Source: Thermoprotei archaeon
GTDB lineage: Archaea > Thermoproteota > Thermoprotei > QMSL01 > B3-G16
DNA length: 64,000 bases
Assembly: GCA_021162845.1 (NCBI GenBank)
Contig: JAGGXX010000047.1
Location: 45,990-109,989 of the forward strand
Reading direction: 5' to 3'
The notes beneath the pieces were generated by a model. It did no database searches. It saw only the letters and a program-made list of their open reading frames with translations, and was not told the DNA's origin. This document shows positions 27,505 to 36,528 of the stretch, in pieces (the first letter of the stretch is position 1; each line of letters starts with the position of its first letter). The translations under genes were made by a program, and so were the position numbers.

Positions 27505-28728
27505 TTACCCTTTAGAGAGCTTAGCCACTGTGTCTAATATACTTCTTAATGACGCTTGTAGCCGTTTAGGCATTTTATCTAGGCCAACGTCGAGGAAACC
27601 ACGCACGATTAGCGATGTAGCCTCCTCCTCTGTGAACCCCCTAGCCATCAGATAATTTAACTCTTCCTCCGATATCCTACCTATCGCTGCTTCATGCGTT
27701 AGCTCCGCCCCTTCTGTTACGGCCTCTAGCTCGGGTATGGCCTTGCTCCTAGCGTTAGGAGAGAGGAGAAGGCCTCTACATTCCAGATGGCCTCTCACCT
27801 CGGTCGCTCTACCTATCAAGCGTCCCCTCATTATTACTGTGGCCTGATCCGTGATTATGCTACGGGATATTATCTCCCCCCTACTACCTCTGCCTACAAA
27901 TTCCAATCTACCACCAACGTCCATCGTTGAATCGCCCTTACCTAAGAGTATGGACGTAAGATAACCTCGTGCCTTGGCGTGGAGATAGACCCTCGGTTCC
28001 ATTTGCAGGTTACGCACGGGGTATAAATTGACGTAGTAACTGGTAAAGGTACCCTCGCTTTCAACTATGACCGCCGTACGGGGTCTGACGTTGAAGTCTG
28101 GGGCCCAACCATGTATCATTATGAAGTTTGCTCTAGCTCCTTCCTTAACGTAAAATTCGGAGACGCCTATATGTAGGCCTTCGTTTACCATAGCTGCGCA
28201 TCCAGTGACCAGCGTTATGTCCGCACCCTTATCGACTATTATTATATTATGGACGGGTTGCGCTATCCTCTTGGTTCTCATCATAAGACATGCTTGGATC
28301 GGCCTATCGATCTTCACGCCTGCTGGTACGTATATGAAATAACCATGTCTCAAATTCAGTTCTGTCATAGCAGTGAACTTATCGGTATCAACTGGCATGG
28401 CCTTCCAGTAATACTCCTTAACCCATTCGAACTTTTCAAGGGCTTCCAAGGTACTCATGATCAGCACTCCCTGCTTTTTAAGGTAGTCTGTAACCATCGT
28501 GTACGCCACGTTATGGTCAATTTGTAAATATGTCCCTCCGCTCACGCTCCCTAAGTCAATACCTACCTCTTCAGCGCGTCGAAGTAGCTTCTCCGGCAAT
28601 TCCTCAGGTTTCACTTCCTCCTCCCCAGGTTCGCCATAATCGTACCCCTTGAGGTCTATTTCCCCAGCTTCCCCCCTTTCCAGTACCTTTTTAGCTCTTT
28701 CCTTTAGGTGATCCTTCGATCTCGGCAT
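27505..28728 (-). CDS. sufB: SufB/SufD-family Fe-S cluster assembly scaffold
   Basis: 407 residues, archaeal SufB/D. It has a long beta-helix core and the C-terminal signature HEAAIGRISEEELNYLMARGF. ECRGLLLSPNARSKAIPELEA is the conserved block preceding it; here a Cys and the late His and Glu could take part in cluster binding. With SufC it builds a minimal SufBC scaffold; no separate SufD, SufS or SufU is seen. An upstream ATG at 28752 exists, but the ATG at 28728 directly follows a ggaggtg site and is preferred. The gene overlaps sufC by 38 bases. Confidence 0.93.
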   Translation of the reverse strand: MPRSKDHLKERAKKVLERGEAGEIDLKGYDYGEPGEEEVKPEELPEKLLRRAEEVGIDLGSVSGGTYLQIDHNVAYTMVTDYLKKQGVLIMSTLEALEKFEWVKEYYWKAMPVDTDKFTAMTELNLRHGYFIYVPAGVKIDRPIQACLMMRTKRIAQPVHNIIIVDKGADITLVTGCAAMVNEGLHIGVSEFYVKEGARANFIMIHGWAPDFNVRPRTAVIVESEGTFTSYYVNLYPVRNLQMEPRVYLHAKARGYLTSILLGKGDSTMDVGGRLEFVGRGSRGEIISRSIITDQATVIMRGRLIGRATEVRGHLECRGLLLSPNARSKAIPELEAVTEGAELTHEAAIGRISEEELNYLMARGFTEEEATSLIVRGFLDVGLDKMPKRLQASLRSILDTVAKLSKG

Positions 28729-29455
28729 ACACCTCCCTCCTCCTTGAGGCATCCTTAAAGAAGGAATATCCCTTCTTCAGTACTATGTTCAGAACCTCCT
28801 TAGGCTCGCCGGTATAGACGATCCGTCCGTCTATTAAGACGTGAGCAAGATCTACGTGCTCTATATATCTAAGTATGTGACCCATATGCGTCACCAAGAG
28901 AATAGATGCTCCCTCATCTACCAGCTTATTGATCACCTTACCTATGATATTTAGGCTATCTACGTCAACTCCGCTATCAGGTTCGTCTAAAAGGGCCACC
29001 CTAGGCCTTTGTAATAACGTCAGTAGTATCTCCACCCTCTTAATCTCGCCACCGCTAAAGCCATGGTGGAGATTCCTCTTAAGTAAATGTGCTATGCCTA
29101 GCGCGTTAAGCTCGTTCAAAATTCCATCATCATACTTCTTGACAAGTCGTTCTAATATGTAGCCCAACTTTACATTTACCCTCGGCGGGTTCTGGAATGC
29201 CATCGCTATGCCGAGCTTCGCTCTCTCAAAGGGCTTAAGCTTAGTTATGTCCCTACCCAAGAGGAGAACCCTTCCTTCTTTAACCTTGTACCTAGGTAAG
29301 CCCATTATGGTGGCTAAGAGAGTTGACTTTCCCGAACCATTAGGACCGAAGAGCACGTGTACTTCCTGGTTCCTGATCATCAGATCAAGTCCACGGAGCA
29401 CCTCTCTTCCACCGACACTCACCCGGAGGCGCTCAACTCTCAATAAAGTGACCAT
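28691..29455 (-). CDS. sufC: SufC Fe-S cluster assembly ATPase
   Basis: 254 residues of the ABC ATPase superfamily, soluble SufC type. Walker A GPNGSGKST, the SufC-like HHGFSGGEIKRVEILLTLL signature, Walker B VALLDEPDSGVD and the DxGxD-type SGVDVDSL all fit. It energises the SufB scaffold. The ATG lies immediately after the stop of the Lrp-like gene with a ggaggtga site in that gene's end, so the two are translationally coupled. This ties the regulator to Fe-S cluster assembly. Confidence 0.95.
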   Translation of the reverse strand: MVTLLRVERLRVSVGGREVLRGLDLMIRNQEVHVLFGPNGSGKSTLLATIMGLPRYKVKEGRVLLLGRDITKLKPFERAKLGIAMAFQNPPRVNVKLGYILERLVKKYDDGILNELNALGIAHLLKRNLHHGFSGGEIKRVEILLTLLQRPRVALLDEPDSGVDVDSLNIIGKVINKLVDEGASILLVTHMGHILRYIEHVDLAHVLIDGRIVYTGEPKEVLNIVLKKGYSFFKDASRRREVYAEIEGSPKGKS

Positions 29456-30040
29456 TCACGTCACCTCCATACAGCCATCACATGCATGCATAGTCAGGAG
29501 CTCACAGCTTGCACACCTTTCCTTGCACTCCTCTCTCCTCGAGAAGAGTTCCAATGGCATGAAGTCCGGATATACTATCTCTCCATAACTCACGCTGAGC
29601 TTCCTCATGCCTCTTATCGACCTGAGGTTCTTCTCAATAAAGGACCTGATATCTTCATACTTCTTACCTACTAGGATCATGAAGACGTTATAATCACCCG
29701 TGGTGAGGCCTACCATGGCTACACGTGGGCATTCGCTTAGCCTTTCCGTAATGAATAAGACTTGCTTCACATCGCTCACATCCATTAATACAAAGGCAAC
29801 TCGGAGCCCTAATTTGCGTAAGCTTAGGTTGGCTTCAATCCTCATATAGCCTTCCTTGATCAATCTCAGTAACCTATTACGTACGGATGAGTGACGTATC
29901 CCTATGACCTTCCCTAGCTTAACGAGGCTGACCCGCCCATTCCTTCTAAGCTCCCCTATTAGCCGCTTATCTACGCGGTCAAGTTTAAATCTTGAAGATT
30001 TTCTTTCATTCTTTATCGTCATTTTGTCTCCTATACTCAT
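29456..30040 (-). CDS. Lrp/AsnC-family regulator with five-cysteine C-terminal tail
   Basis: 194 residues. HTH at about 25-65 (GRVSLVKLGKVIGIRHSSVRNRL), then a RAM/ACT-like domain (about 75-155), in the usual Lrp order. The family normally stops near 150-160 residues. Here a tail follows with Cys172, 176, 179, 187 and 190, spaced Cx3Cx2Cx7Cx2C, a plausible Fe-S or zinc site. Placed first in the suf operon and divergent from Thi4, over a perfect palindrome. Sensing of Fe-S or sulfur status is inferred from the cysteines and the neighbours. A purely structural zinc site is the main alternative. Confidence 0.85.
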   Translation of the reverse strand: MSIGDKMTIKNERKSSRFKLDRVDKRLIGELRRNGRVSLVKLGKVIGIRHSSVRNRLLRLIKEGYMRIEANLSLRKLGLRVAFVLMDVSDVKQVLFITERLSECPRVAMVGLTTGDYNVFMILVGKKYEDIRSFIEKNLRSIRGMRKLSVSYGEIVYPDFMPLELFSRREECKERCASCELLTMHACDGCMEVT

Positions 30041-30060
30041 GATATCCCTTCATTTTTGAA

Positions 30061-30082
30061 GAAAGCCTTATATAAGGCTTTC
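30061..30082. promoter_or_regulatory. 22-bp perfect palindrome over a TATA box, divergent lrp-suf/thi4 control site
   Basis: Half site GAAAGCCTTAT, followed directly by its exact complement, with cttatataag at the centre. It starts 21 bases from the Lrp-like gene's ATG and 24 bases from the thi4 ATG, a distance suitable for TATA-directed leaderless or short-leader transcription in both directions. A TATA box embedded in a symmetric site is well placed for repression by a dimeric regulator such as the adjacent Lrp-like protein. Confidence 0.7.
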
Positions 30083-30105
30083 CCCGTAACCACTGAGGGA
30101 TCATC

Positions 30106-30891
30106 ATGAGGATCGACGAAACCCTCATAACCAAGAGCATAATACGGGAGTCCCTATCCCTTCTTGAGGACATAGCGGAAGTCGATGTAGTTATAGTGGG
30201 AGCGGGCCCCTCGGGCTTAACCGCAGCCTACTTCCTAGCTAAGGCAGGCTTTAAGACATTGGTCTTCGAGCGCCGTTTGAGCTTCGGCGGAGGCATAGGC
30301 GGGGGCGGGATGCTCCTACCTCGAATAGTAGTTGAGGAGCCGGCACATGAAATACTCCTCGAAATGGGGTGTAAGCTTAAGGAATTAGGAGGGGGCCTCT
30401 ACGTCATGGATGCTTCCCAGCTCATAGCTAAGCTAGCCAACGCGGCTCTGGATGCAGGAGCCAGGATATTATTAGGTGTTACAGTCGAAGACTTGGTGTA
30501 TCGTAAGGAGGATGATAGGTTTAGAGTGACAGGCGTGGTAGCCCAATGGACGGCTGTATCGCTTAGTGGGCTTCACGTGGACCCGCTTTCCTTCAAGGCT
30601 AAGGCCGTAGTGGACTGCACAGGACATGAAGCAGAAGTCATTAGGGTGGCTGCTAAGAAGATACCTGAACTAGGCATAAAGTTACCAGGCGAGAGGTCCA
30701 TGTGGGCATCGCGAGGCGAAGAGGAGGTCGTGAAGTACACGGACAGGATATGTCCAGGCCTCTATGCTGCAGGAATGGCCGTAGCCGCTTTGTACGGCTT
30801 GCCGAGGATGGGCCCCATCTTTGGAGGCATGCTCTTGTCCGGAAAGAGGATAGCCGGGGTGATAATAGAGGATCTCAAGAGATCTAGTTAG
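30106..30891 (+). CDS. thi4: Thi4-type thiazole synthase, catalytic His variant
   Basis: 261 residues, FAD/NAD-binding thiazole synthase: VVIVGAGPSGLTAAYFL, FERRLSFGGGIGGGGM, and a C-terminal GMAVAALYGLPRMGPIFGGML. Where suicide-type Thi4 (yeast, plants) has the sulfur-donating Cys, this has His (GLHVDPLSF), as in archaeal enzymes known to use free sulfide and to turn over. It makes the thiazole carboxylate of thiamine from NAD and glycine. Expressed from the palindromic TATA region shared with the Lrp-suf operon, which links thiazole formation to sulfur and iron supply. Confidence 0.93.
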   Translation: MRIDETLITKSIIRESLSLLEDIAEVDVVIVGAGPSGLTAAYFLAKAGFKTLVFERRLSFGGGIGGGGMLLPRIVVEEPAHEILLEMGCKLKELGGGLYVMDASQLIAKLANAALDAGARILLGVTVEDLVYRKEDDRFRVTGVVAQWTAVSLSGLHVDPLSFKAKAVVDCTGHEAEVIRVAAKKIPELGIKLPGERSMWASRGEEEVVKYTDRICPGLYAAGMAVAALYGLPRMGPIFGGMLLSGKRIAGVIIEDLKRSS

Positions 30892-30994
30892 AGTTTAAGA
30901 TCCTATCTAAAGATTTTATCCCACTGGAGATAAGATTCTCTTATGCTAGGGTTATGATCAGAACCTTATGCTCTCATAACCTCTCGTTTTCCCG

Positions 30995-31948
30995 TTACCT
31001 TGACATCTGCTCTGCGATTTCGTATACCCTGTTAATAACGTCCTCAGGTTCTCTCCCTAGTTTAATTAGGATCTTACAGAAGGCACAAGGACTTGTGCTG
31101 CTCGGCATTCCGCAGTACGCGCATTTAATAAGGTTCTTTGCGCTCCGATCAGCTAAGACTTCACTTTGTCTCCTTATGAGTGAAATTACTATTGAAGGTC
31201 GCTCGTATTGCATCCGTTTTATGAAGGATCTTATCTCCGCATCCAGGGTTCTCTCTCTGAACATGGGGCATTCCTCATAAGTGAAAGGCAAGTGGTTCAC
31301 ATAAGCGTACGTGAACGTCTCCCTCTCGGTTATTTCGCATAGGGGCTTTATCCTGCCAATGAGCCCATTTCTTCCCTTCGTAACTGGCTTGAGCCTCGAT
31401 AGTTGTTCTTGATCCTGTAGCAAGAAGGCCTTAATTATATACTGAGCCAAATCCTCCATGGTGTGCCCCGTCGCTATCTTACTGGCTCTACATGCATTAG
31501 CTGTTAAGTTCATCAAGTAGCGCTTGACTATCCCACAGAGGCTGCACGCCTTCCTGCGGATCTTCCTACTCAACTCGGGTATTCCATGTCCCAATATCCG
31601 TCTCAGATCTAATACTATGTAAGGTATATTGACCTCCTCGAATAACTTAACGGCTTTAGCTGAACACCTCTCTGAATAGTCCCCTATACCTAGGTCTATG
31701 TGTAACCCGATCACGCTATACTCCATCTCGTGGCTTAGATCTGCAAGCATGTGTACCAAGGAGGCGCTATCCTTACCCCCGGAAGCCGCTATCAATATCT
31801 CATCGCCTCTTCCTACCATGTCATATCTCTCCATGGTCCTCTTCACGCGCTCAACTAAGTACTCGCTGAAGTGATGATCGCATAGATGCATTTTGGAGTA
31901 CCTGATCTTTATCACAGCTGGCCTAGGGCAACGAGCGCATTTGACCAT
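30995..31948 (-). CDS. ttuA: TtuA/Ncs6-family tRNA 2-thiolation enzyme
   Basis: 317 residues. An N-terminal zinc finger (CARC, then CDHH), the PP-loop SGGKDSASL, a central CSLC that with a later Cys forms the Fe-S site of TtuA-type enzymes, and a C-terminal zinc finger (CAYC and CAFC). These enzymes activate a tRNA uridine with ATP and insert sulfur carried by a ubiquitin-like protein; the TtuA type needs a 4Fe-4S cluster. The Cys residues needed for that cluster appear present. An upstream TATA-like atataaag lies about 50 bases before the ATG. Fits the nearby suf and E1-like genes. Confidence 0.9.
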   Translation of the reverse strand: MVKCARCPRPAVIKIRYSKMHLCDHHFSEYLVERVKRTMERYDMVGRGDEILIAASGGKDSASLVHMLADLSHEMEYSVIGLHIDLGIGDYSERCSAKAVKLFEEVNIPYIVLDLRRILGHGIPELSRKIRRKACSLCGIVKRYLMNLTANACRASKIATGHTMEDLAQYIIKAFLLQDQEQLSRLKPVTKGRNGLIGRIKPLCEITERETFTYAYVNHLPFTYEECPMFRERTLDAEIRSFIKRMQYERPSIVISLIRRQSEVLADRSAKNLIKCAYCGMPSSTSPCAFCKILIKLGREPEDVINRVYEIAEQMSR

Positions 31949-32165
31949 GTGCCCTCCTGGCCTCCTCTCCTCTTACACTTCTATGTTGAACGTAAACTTT
32001 ATATTTTGTCAAGTAGAAGGAAGGTAAGGGTCTTGGGCTCACATAACAAGGAATGTGGCTTGCCTGATATCTTCTCTGGGTTGCTTCTTCGTCTCTTTCG
32101 TTCTGATTCACCATTTATCACCCCCTTGCTTCTCCTCATGATGATCTGCTTAAGGTGCTGTGAAG

Positions 32166-35100
32166 ATGCCTAAACCATCTGATGTAAACAGCGTACTGAT
32201 CCTAGGCTCGGGGGGTATAAAGATAGCCGAGGCAGCAGAGTTCGACTATAGTGGATCACAAGCGATTAAGGCGATGAAGGAGGAAGGAATACGCGTCATA
32301 TTGGTTAACCCTAATGTCGCCACGATACAAACGTCAATGGATTTAGCCGATGAGGTATATCTCCTACCCGTTACAGCGGACTTCGTGGAGAAGGTGATCG
32401 AGAAGGAGAGGCCGGACGGCATTCTGCTTGGTTTCGGCGGTCAGACCGCTCTTAACTGTGGTGTAGAGCTAGAGCGAAGGGGCGTCTTGAGAAAATACGG
32501 CGTACGGGTATTGGGAACTCCGATAAAGAGCATAGTCCGGGCATCCGACAGAGGACTTTTCCGTCAGCTGATGGTGGAGCATGGGATACCAGTTCCACCA
32601 TCCGAAGCCGTCTTTTCGGTTAAGGAGGCATTAGATGTGGCTGAGAGGGTAGGCTATCCTGTAATGGTAAGGGTTGCCTTCAACCTAGGAGGAGCTGGAT
32701 CCCTAATAGCCTTCAACCATAAAGAGCTCTCAAAGTTAGCCGAGCGGGCTTTGGCGCAATCACCGATAGGGCAGATACTAGTTGAGAAGTACCTGCATCA
32801 CTGGAAAGAGGTGGAATTCGAGGTAGTGAGGGATCATAAGGATAACGCCGTTGCAGTTGCTTGTCTAGAGAACATGGATCCTATGGGGATTCATACAGGT
32901 GACTCGATAGTCGTAGCTCCATCCCAGACCCTTACTAACAGGGAATATCAGATGTTGAGGGATGCCTCCTTAGCCGTGACAAGAGCCGTAGGGGTCATAG
33001 GCGAATGTAACGTACAGCTAGCTCTTGATCCGTGCTCGGAGGAGTTCTATGTCATCGAGGTAAATCCTAGGATGTCCAGATCTTCAGCCTTAGCGAGTAA
33101 GGCAACGGGCTATCCTCTGGCTTACATCGCTGCGAAACTAGCCTTAGGCTACACGCTTCCCGAGCTCATTAACAAGGTAACGGGGATTACTTCTGCGCAC
33201 TTTGAACCAGCTCTGGATTACGTGGTTGTGAAAATGCCTCGATGGGACTTCTCGAAGTTCCTGAATGCTGAGAAGGTGATAGGCACTGAAATGCGGAGCA
33301 TAGGCGAGGTGATGGCGGTAGGCAGATGCTTCGAGGAAGCGCTTCAGAAGGCGATACGGATGCTGGATATAGGGAAAGAGGGCTTAGTTAGTAATCCCGA
33401 CGATGACTATTTGCCTCCCCTTAATGAGTTACTGCAAGCCCTTAAGAAACCGAGTCCTGATAGGCTCTTCCTAATAGCCAAAGCCATCAAAGCTGGCCTC
33501 TCCATAGAGCATATCTACAACCTGACGGGCATAGATCCATGGTACCTCTATAAGATAAGGAATATCGTGCTTATGGAGCGCAAGTTAAGGGAGCTCAGGG
33601 CCTCACCTGATGAAGCACGGCTTAAAGAGGTTGTAAAGGAGGCGAAACAGCTAGGCTTTTCGGATCGACAGATAGCCTTTTGCCTAGGATGGAATGAAGA
33701 TGAGGTGAGGAAGTTCAGGAAGCGCCATGGAATCCTGCCTGTGATTAAACGAATAGATACGCTCGCCGCTGAATGGCCTGCCGTGACGAACTACCTGTAT
33801 CTAACATACGGTGGTGACTCAGATGATGTCGATACGAGGTCGAGAAAGAAGAAAGTGCTCATACTCGGGGCTGGTGTCTTCAGGATCGGCGTATCCGTTG
33901 AGTTCGACTGGTGCGTGGTCGAGCTCGCCTGGGCTTTAAAGAAAAGAGGTATTGACGAAGTGATAGTCCTGAACTATAATCCAGAAACCGTCTCAACGGA
34001 TTGGGATGTGAACGACAAACTATATTTCGATGAGATATCGTTAGAAAGAGTGCTGGACATATACGAAAAGGAGCAACCACTTGGCATCGTCACGTGTGTA
34101 GGGGGGCAAATAGCTAATAACTTAGCTCCTCTTCTCGAGGAGCGCGGGGTCAAGATCTTAGGAAGTAACGGACGAACAGTGGATATGGCCGAAGACAGGC
34201 GTAAGTTCAGTTCATTACTCGATAAGCTGGGGATCCCTCAGCCGGTATGGGCTGAGTTCGATAACCTCAAGGATATACGTGATTTCTGCCTCAAGGTAGG
34301 CTTTCCGGTCATCGTACGTCCATCCTATGTCCTCTCTGGCTCGGCCATGCGAGTAATACATAGCCTAGAGGAGTTAAGGGCATATTTGAAGCGGATAGGC
34401 TTTGCGCCAGAAAAGCATAAGCTTGTCGTAAGCAAGTTCTTCAACGGGGCAAAGGAGGTTGAAGTGGACTGTGTATCCGATGGGGCTAGGGTACTAATAG
34501 GGGCTGTCATAGAGCACCTAGAGGAAGCAGGTGTCCATTCAGGAGATGCGACGATGGTGATACCTCCCATAAGCCTGAGCCCTAGTGTCATTGAGAAGGT
34601 TAAAGAATACACATACCTAATATGTAGCTCGTTAAACGCAAAAGGGCCCGTGAACATACAATATCTGGTAAGAGATGATGATGTTTATGTAATAGAGTGC
34701 AACTTACGTGCTTCACGCTCCATGCCCTTTGTCTCAAAGACCAAGGGGATTAACCTAATGGATTATGTAGCTGACGTGTTGATCATTGGTGAGCTCAAGT
34801 TGCCTGAGGGGCTTAAAGTCTACGAACCTCCCATCAGGCACTGGGGCGTTAAAACACCTCAATTCTCATGGTCTAGGCTAAGAGGCGCATACCCGACACT
34901 AGGTGTCGAAATGAGATCGACGGGCGAGGTGGCTTCATTGGGCTTAAGCTTCCATGATGCGCTATTGAAGTCCTGGCTCTCCGCTCCGCCTAATAGGATA
35001 CCCAGGAAAGACTCCTATATCCTGCTTGTGGTGCATGATGGCTATGTACCGTTCCTCATGAAGATATGGGAGGCCTTCCATAACTTAGGTTATAAGGTGC

Positions 35101-35387
35101 TAATCCTAGACGCTCAGCTTGACGAGAACGGTAGCTCCCTTGCAGAGTACGCTCAACTTATTAAGGAGGGCCGGATAGGCTTAACTATAGTCTTAGGACG
35201 CAATAATGAAGGCCATGTAAACCACGATTATGTGATAAGGAGGTTATGTGCCGACTTTAGAGTACCTCTCATCCTCAATCCCAATCTGGCCCTGCACATT
35301 GCTCATGCACTTAACTACTACTTCGATAATGGCCCACTCACGGTCATGTCCTTGCGTGAGTTCCATGAGGGGAAAACCCATGTCTGA
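32166..35387 (+). CDS. carB: carbamoyl phosphate synthase large subunit
   Basis: About 1073 residues, full length. Two homologous ATP-grasp halves and a C-terminal MGS-like domain (from about 950). Conserved blocks include EFDYSGSQ, GGQTALNCG, VIEVNPRMSRSSALASKATGYPLA and the second-half VIECNLRASRSMPFVSK. The loops that open each half diverge from the usual GSGPI and GSGPNRIGQG (here GSGGIKIAEA and GAGVFRIGVS). It makes carbamoyl phosphate for arginine and pyrimidines. The ATG at 32166 has aaggtg 8 bases upstream and is preferred over the GTG at 32160. Co-transcribed with carA. Confidence 0.95.
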   Translation: MPKPSDVNSVLILGSGGIKIAEAAEFDYSGSQAIKAMKEEGIRVILVNPNVATIQTSMDLADEVYLLPVTADFVEKVIEKERPDGILLGFGGQTALNCGVELERRGVLRKYGVRVLGTPIKSIVRASDRGLFRQLMVEHGIPVPPSEAVFSVKEALDVAERVGYPVMVRVAFNLGGAGSLIAFNHKELSKLAERALAQSPIGQILVEKYLHHWKEVEFEVVRDHKDNAVAVACLENMDPMGIHTGDSIVVAPSQTLTNREYQMLRDASLAVTRAVGVIGECNVQLALDPCSEEFYVIEVNPRMSRSSALASKATGYPLAYIAAKLALGYTLPELINKVTGITSAHFEPALDYVVVKMPRWDFSKFLNAEKVIGTEMRSIGEVMAVGRCFEEALQKAIRMLDIGKEGLVSNPDDDYLPPLNELLQALKKPSPDRLFLIAKAIKAGLSIEHIYNLTGIDPWYLYKIRNIVLMERKLRELRASPDEARLKEVVKEAKQLGFSDRQIAFCLGWNEDEVRKFRKRHGILPVIKRIDTLAAEWPAVTNYLYLTYGGDSDDVDTRSRKKKVLILGAGVFRIGVSVEFDWCVVELAWALKKRGIDEVIVLNYNPETVSTDWDVNDKLYFDEISLERVLDIYEKEQPLGIVTCVGGQIANNLAPLLEERGVKILGSNGRTVDMAEDRRKFSSLLDKLGIPQPVWAEFDNLKDIRDFCLKVGFPVIVRPSYVLSGSAMRVIHSLEELRAYLKRIGFAPEKHKLVVSKFFNGAKEVEVDCVSDGARVLIGAVIEHLEEAGVHSGDATMVIPPISLSPSVIEKVKEYTYLICSSLNAKGPVNIQYLVRDDDVYVIECNLRASRSMPFVSKTKGINLMDYVADVLIIGELKLPEGLKVYEPPIRHWGVKTPQFSWSRLRGAYPTLGVEMRSTGEVASLGLSFHDALLKSWLSAPPNRIPRKDSYILLVVHDGYVPFLMKIWEAFHNLGYKVLILDAQLDENGSSLAEYAQLIKEGRIGLTIVLGRNNEGHVNHDYVIRRLCADFRVPLILNPNLALHIAHALNYYFDNGPLTVMSLREFHEGKTHV

Positions 35388-36528
35388 GGTAAGGAGGTGC
35401 ATGCGGGCCCTCCTCATCCTAGAGGATGGAAGCGTGTATAGAGGCAGGGGCTTCGGGGCCCAGGGGATGGCACTGGGAGAGGTGGTGTTCAATACCGGCA
35501 TGGTTGGCTATACCGAAGCGCTTACTGACCCTTCCTATAAAGGGCAGATCCTATGCTTCACGTATCCCCTTATAGGCAACTACGGAGTTCCTCCCTATAC
35601 CATAGTAGACGAATACGGCCTCCCCTTGCACTTCGAATCCAAGGGCATAAAGGTGGAAGGAGTGATAGTACATGAGGTCTGCTGGCATCCTAGTCACTGG
35701 GCCTCGACGAAGAGTTTTCATGAATGGTTAAGTGAGGAGGGAATCCCTGGCATCTATGGAATCGATACCCGACGGCTAGTGATGTCATTAAGGGAACAAG
35801 GTGTGATGATGGGGCTGCTTAAGGTCTATGACGCAAGGCAGGAGGAACCCGACTTAGATGAATTATTCAGCATATTAGAGAAGGCTCCCAGGTACGGCGA
35901 TACGAATTACGTAAGGTCAGTTTCCGTAAAGGCTCCGAAGGTATATAGGTCTAAGAAGGGTAAGGGCTCATTAGCCCTTCTGGATTGCGGTGTCAAGCTT
36001 AGCATAATCAGATCCCTGTTAGTCCGCGGTTTCGACGTCATACGTCTACCGTATGACTCCTCGGCATCAGATATCCTCAAATGGGAACCCAAAGGAGTTG
36101 TTATAAGCAATGGCCCTGGTGATCCGCGTCTCTGTATGCAGACGATATCAACCATCAGGGAGCTAGTCGATTATGACGTGCCGATCCTAGGGATATGCTT
36201 GGGGAATCAGTTAGTATCCTTGGCCTTGGGAGGTGAGGTCTATAAGCTACCCTATGGCCATAGGGGGCAAAACAAACCATGCATAGACATTACTACGTCC
36301 CGTTGCTATGTCACGTCACAGAATCACGGATATGCGGTGGATGAATCCTCCCTTCGGAGCACACCCTTGAAGGTCTGGTTCATCAATGCTGACGACAAGA
36401 CCGTAGAAGGAGTCTTTCATGAACGTAGAAGGATCCTCGCTGTTCAGTTTCATCCTGAAGCATCACCTGGGCCAAACGATACATCATGGGTCTTCGACCT
36501 ATTCGTTAGGCGCATAAGCTCACGTTAA
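35380..36528 (+). CDS. carA: carbamoyl phosphate synthase small (glutaminase) subunit
   Basis: 382 residues from this ATG. The N-terminal domain opens with LLILEDGSVYRG and continues FNTGMVGYTEALTDPSYKGQ. The class I glutaminase has its Cys in LGICLGNQ and the His/Glu pair in QFHPEASPGP. The longer frame from 35248 lies within carB and is not the family start. The chosen ATG overlaps the carB stop (atgtctga); an ATG at 35401 after an aaggaggtg run is another candidate, but its spacing is short. Supplies ammonia to CarB. Gene order carB-carA is reversed from most bacteria. Confidence 0.94.
   Translation: MSEVRRCMRALLILEDGSVYRGRGFGAQGMALGEVVFNTGMVGYTEALTDPSYKGQILCFTYPLIGNYGVPPYTIVDEYGLPLHFESKGIKVEGVIVHEVCWHPSHWASTKSFHEWLSEEGIPGIYGIDTRRLVMSLREQGVMMGLLKVYDARQEEPDLDELFSILEKAPRYGDTNYVRSVSVKAPKVYRSKKGKGSLALLDCGVKLSIIRSLLVRGFDVIRLPYDSSASDILKWEPKGVVISNGPGDPRLCMQTISTIRELVDYDVPILGICLGNQLVSLALGGEVYKLPYGHRGQNKPCIDITTSRCYVTSQNHGYAVDESSLRSTPLKVWFINADDKTVEGVFHERRRILAVQFHPEASPGPNDTSWVFDLFVRRISSR

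Noticed and set aside
31923..32114. 63-codon minus-strand frame over the TtuA start and upstream gap
   Set aside because: It overlaps the TtuA start in another frame and lacks protein-like composition; the region is better explained as promoter.
34325..34657. Antisense frame within carB
   Set aside because: Shadow of a conserved ATP-grasp region.
35248..35379. N-terminal extension of the CarA frame
   Set aside because: The 44 residues lie within carB in another frame, resemble no CarA sequence, and better starts with overlap or ribosome sites lie at 35380 and 35401.
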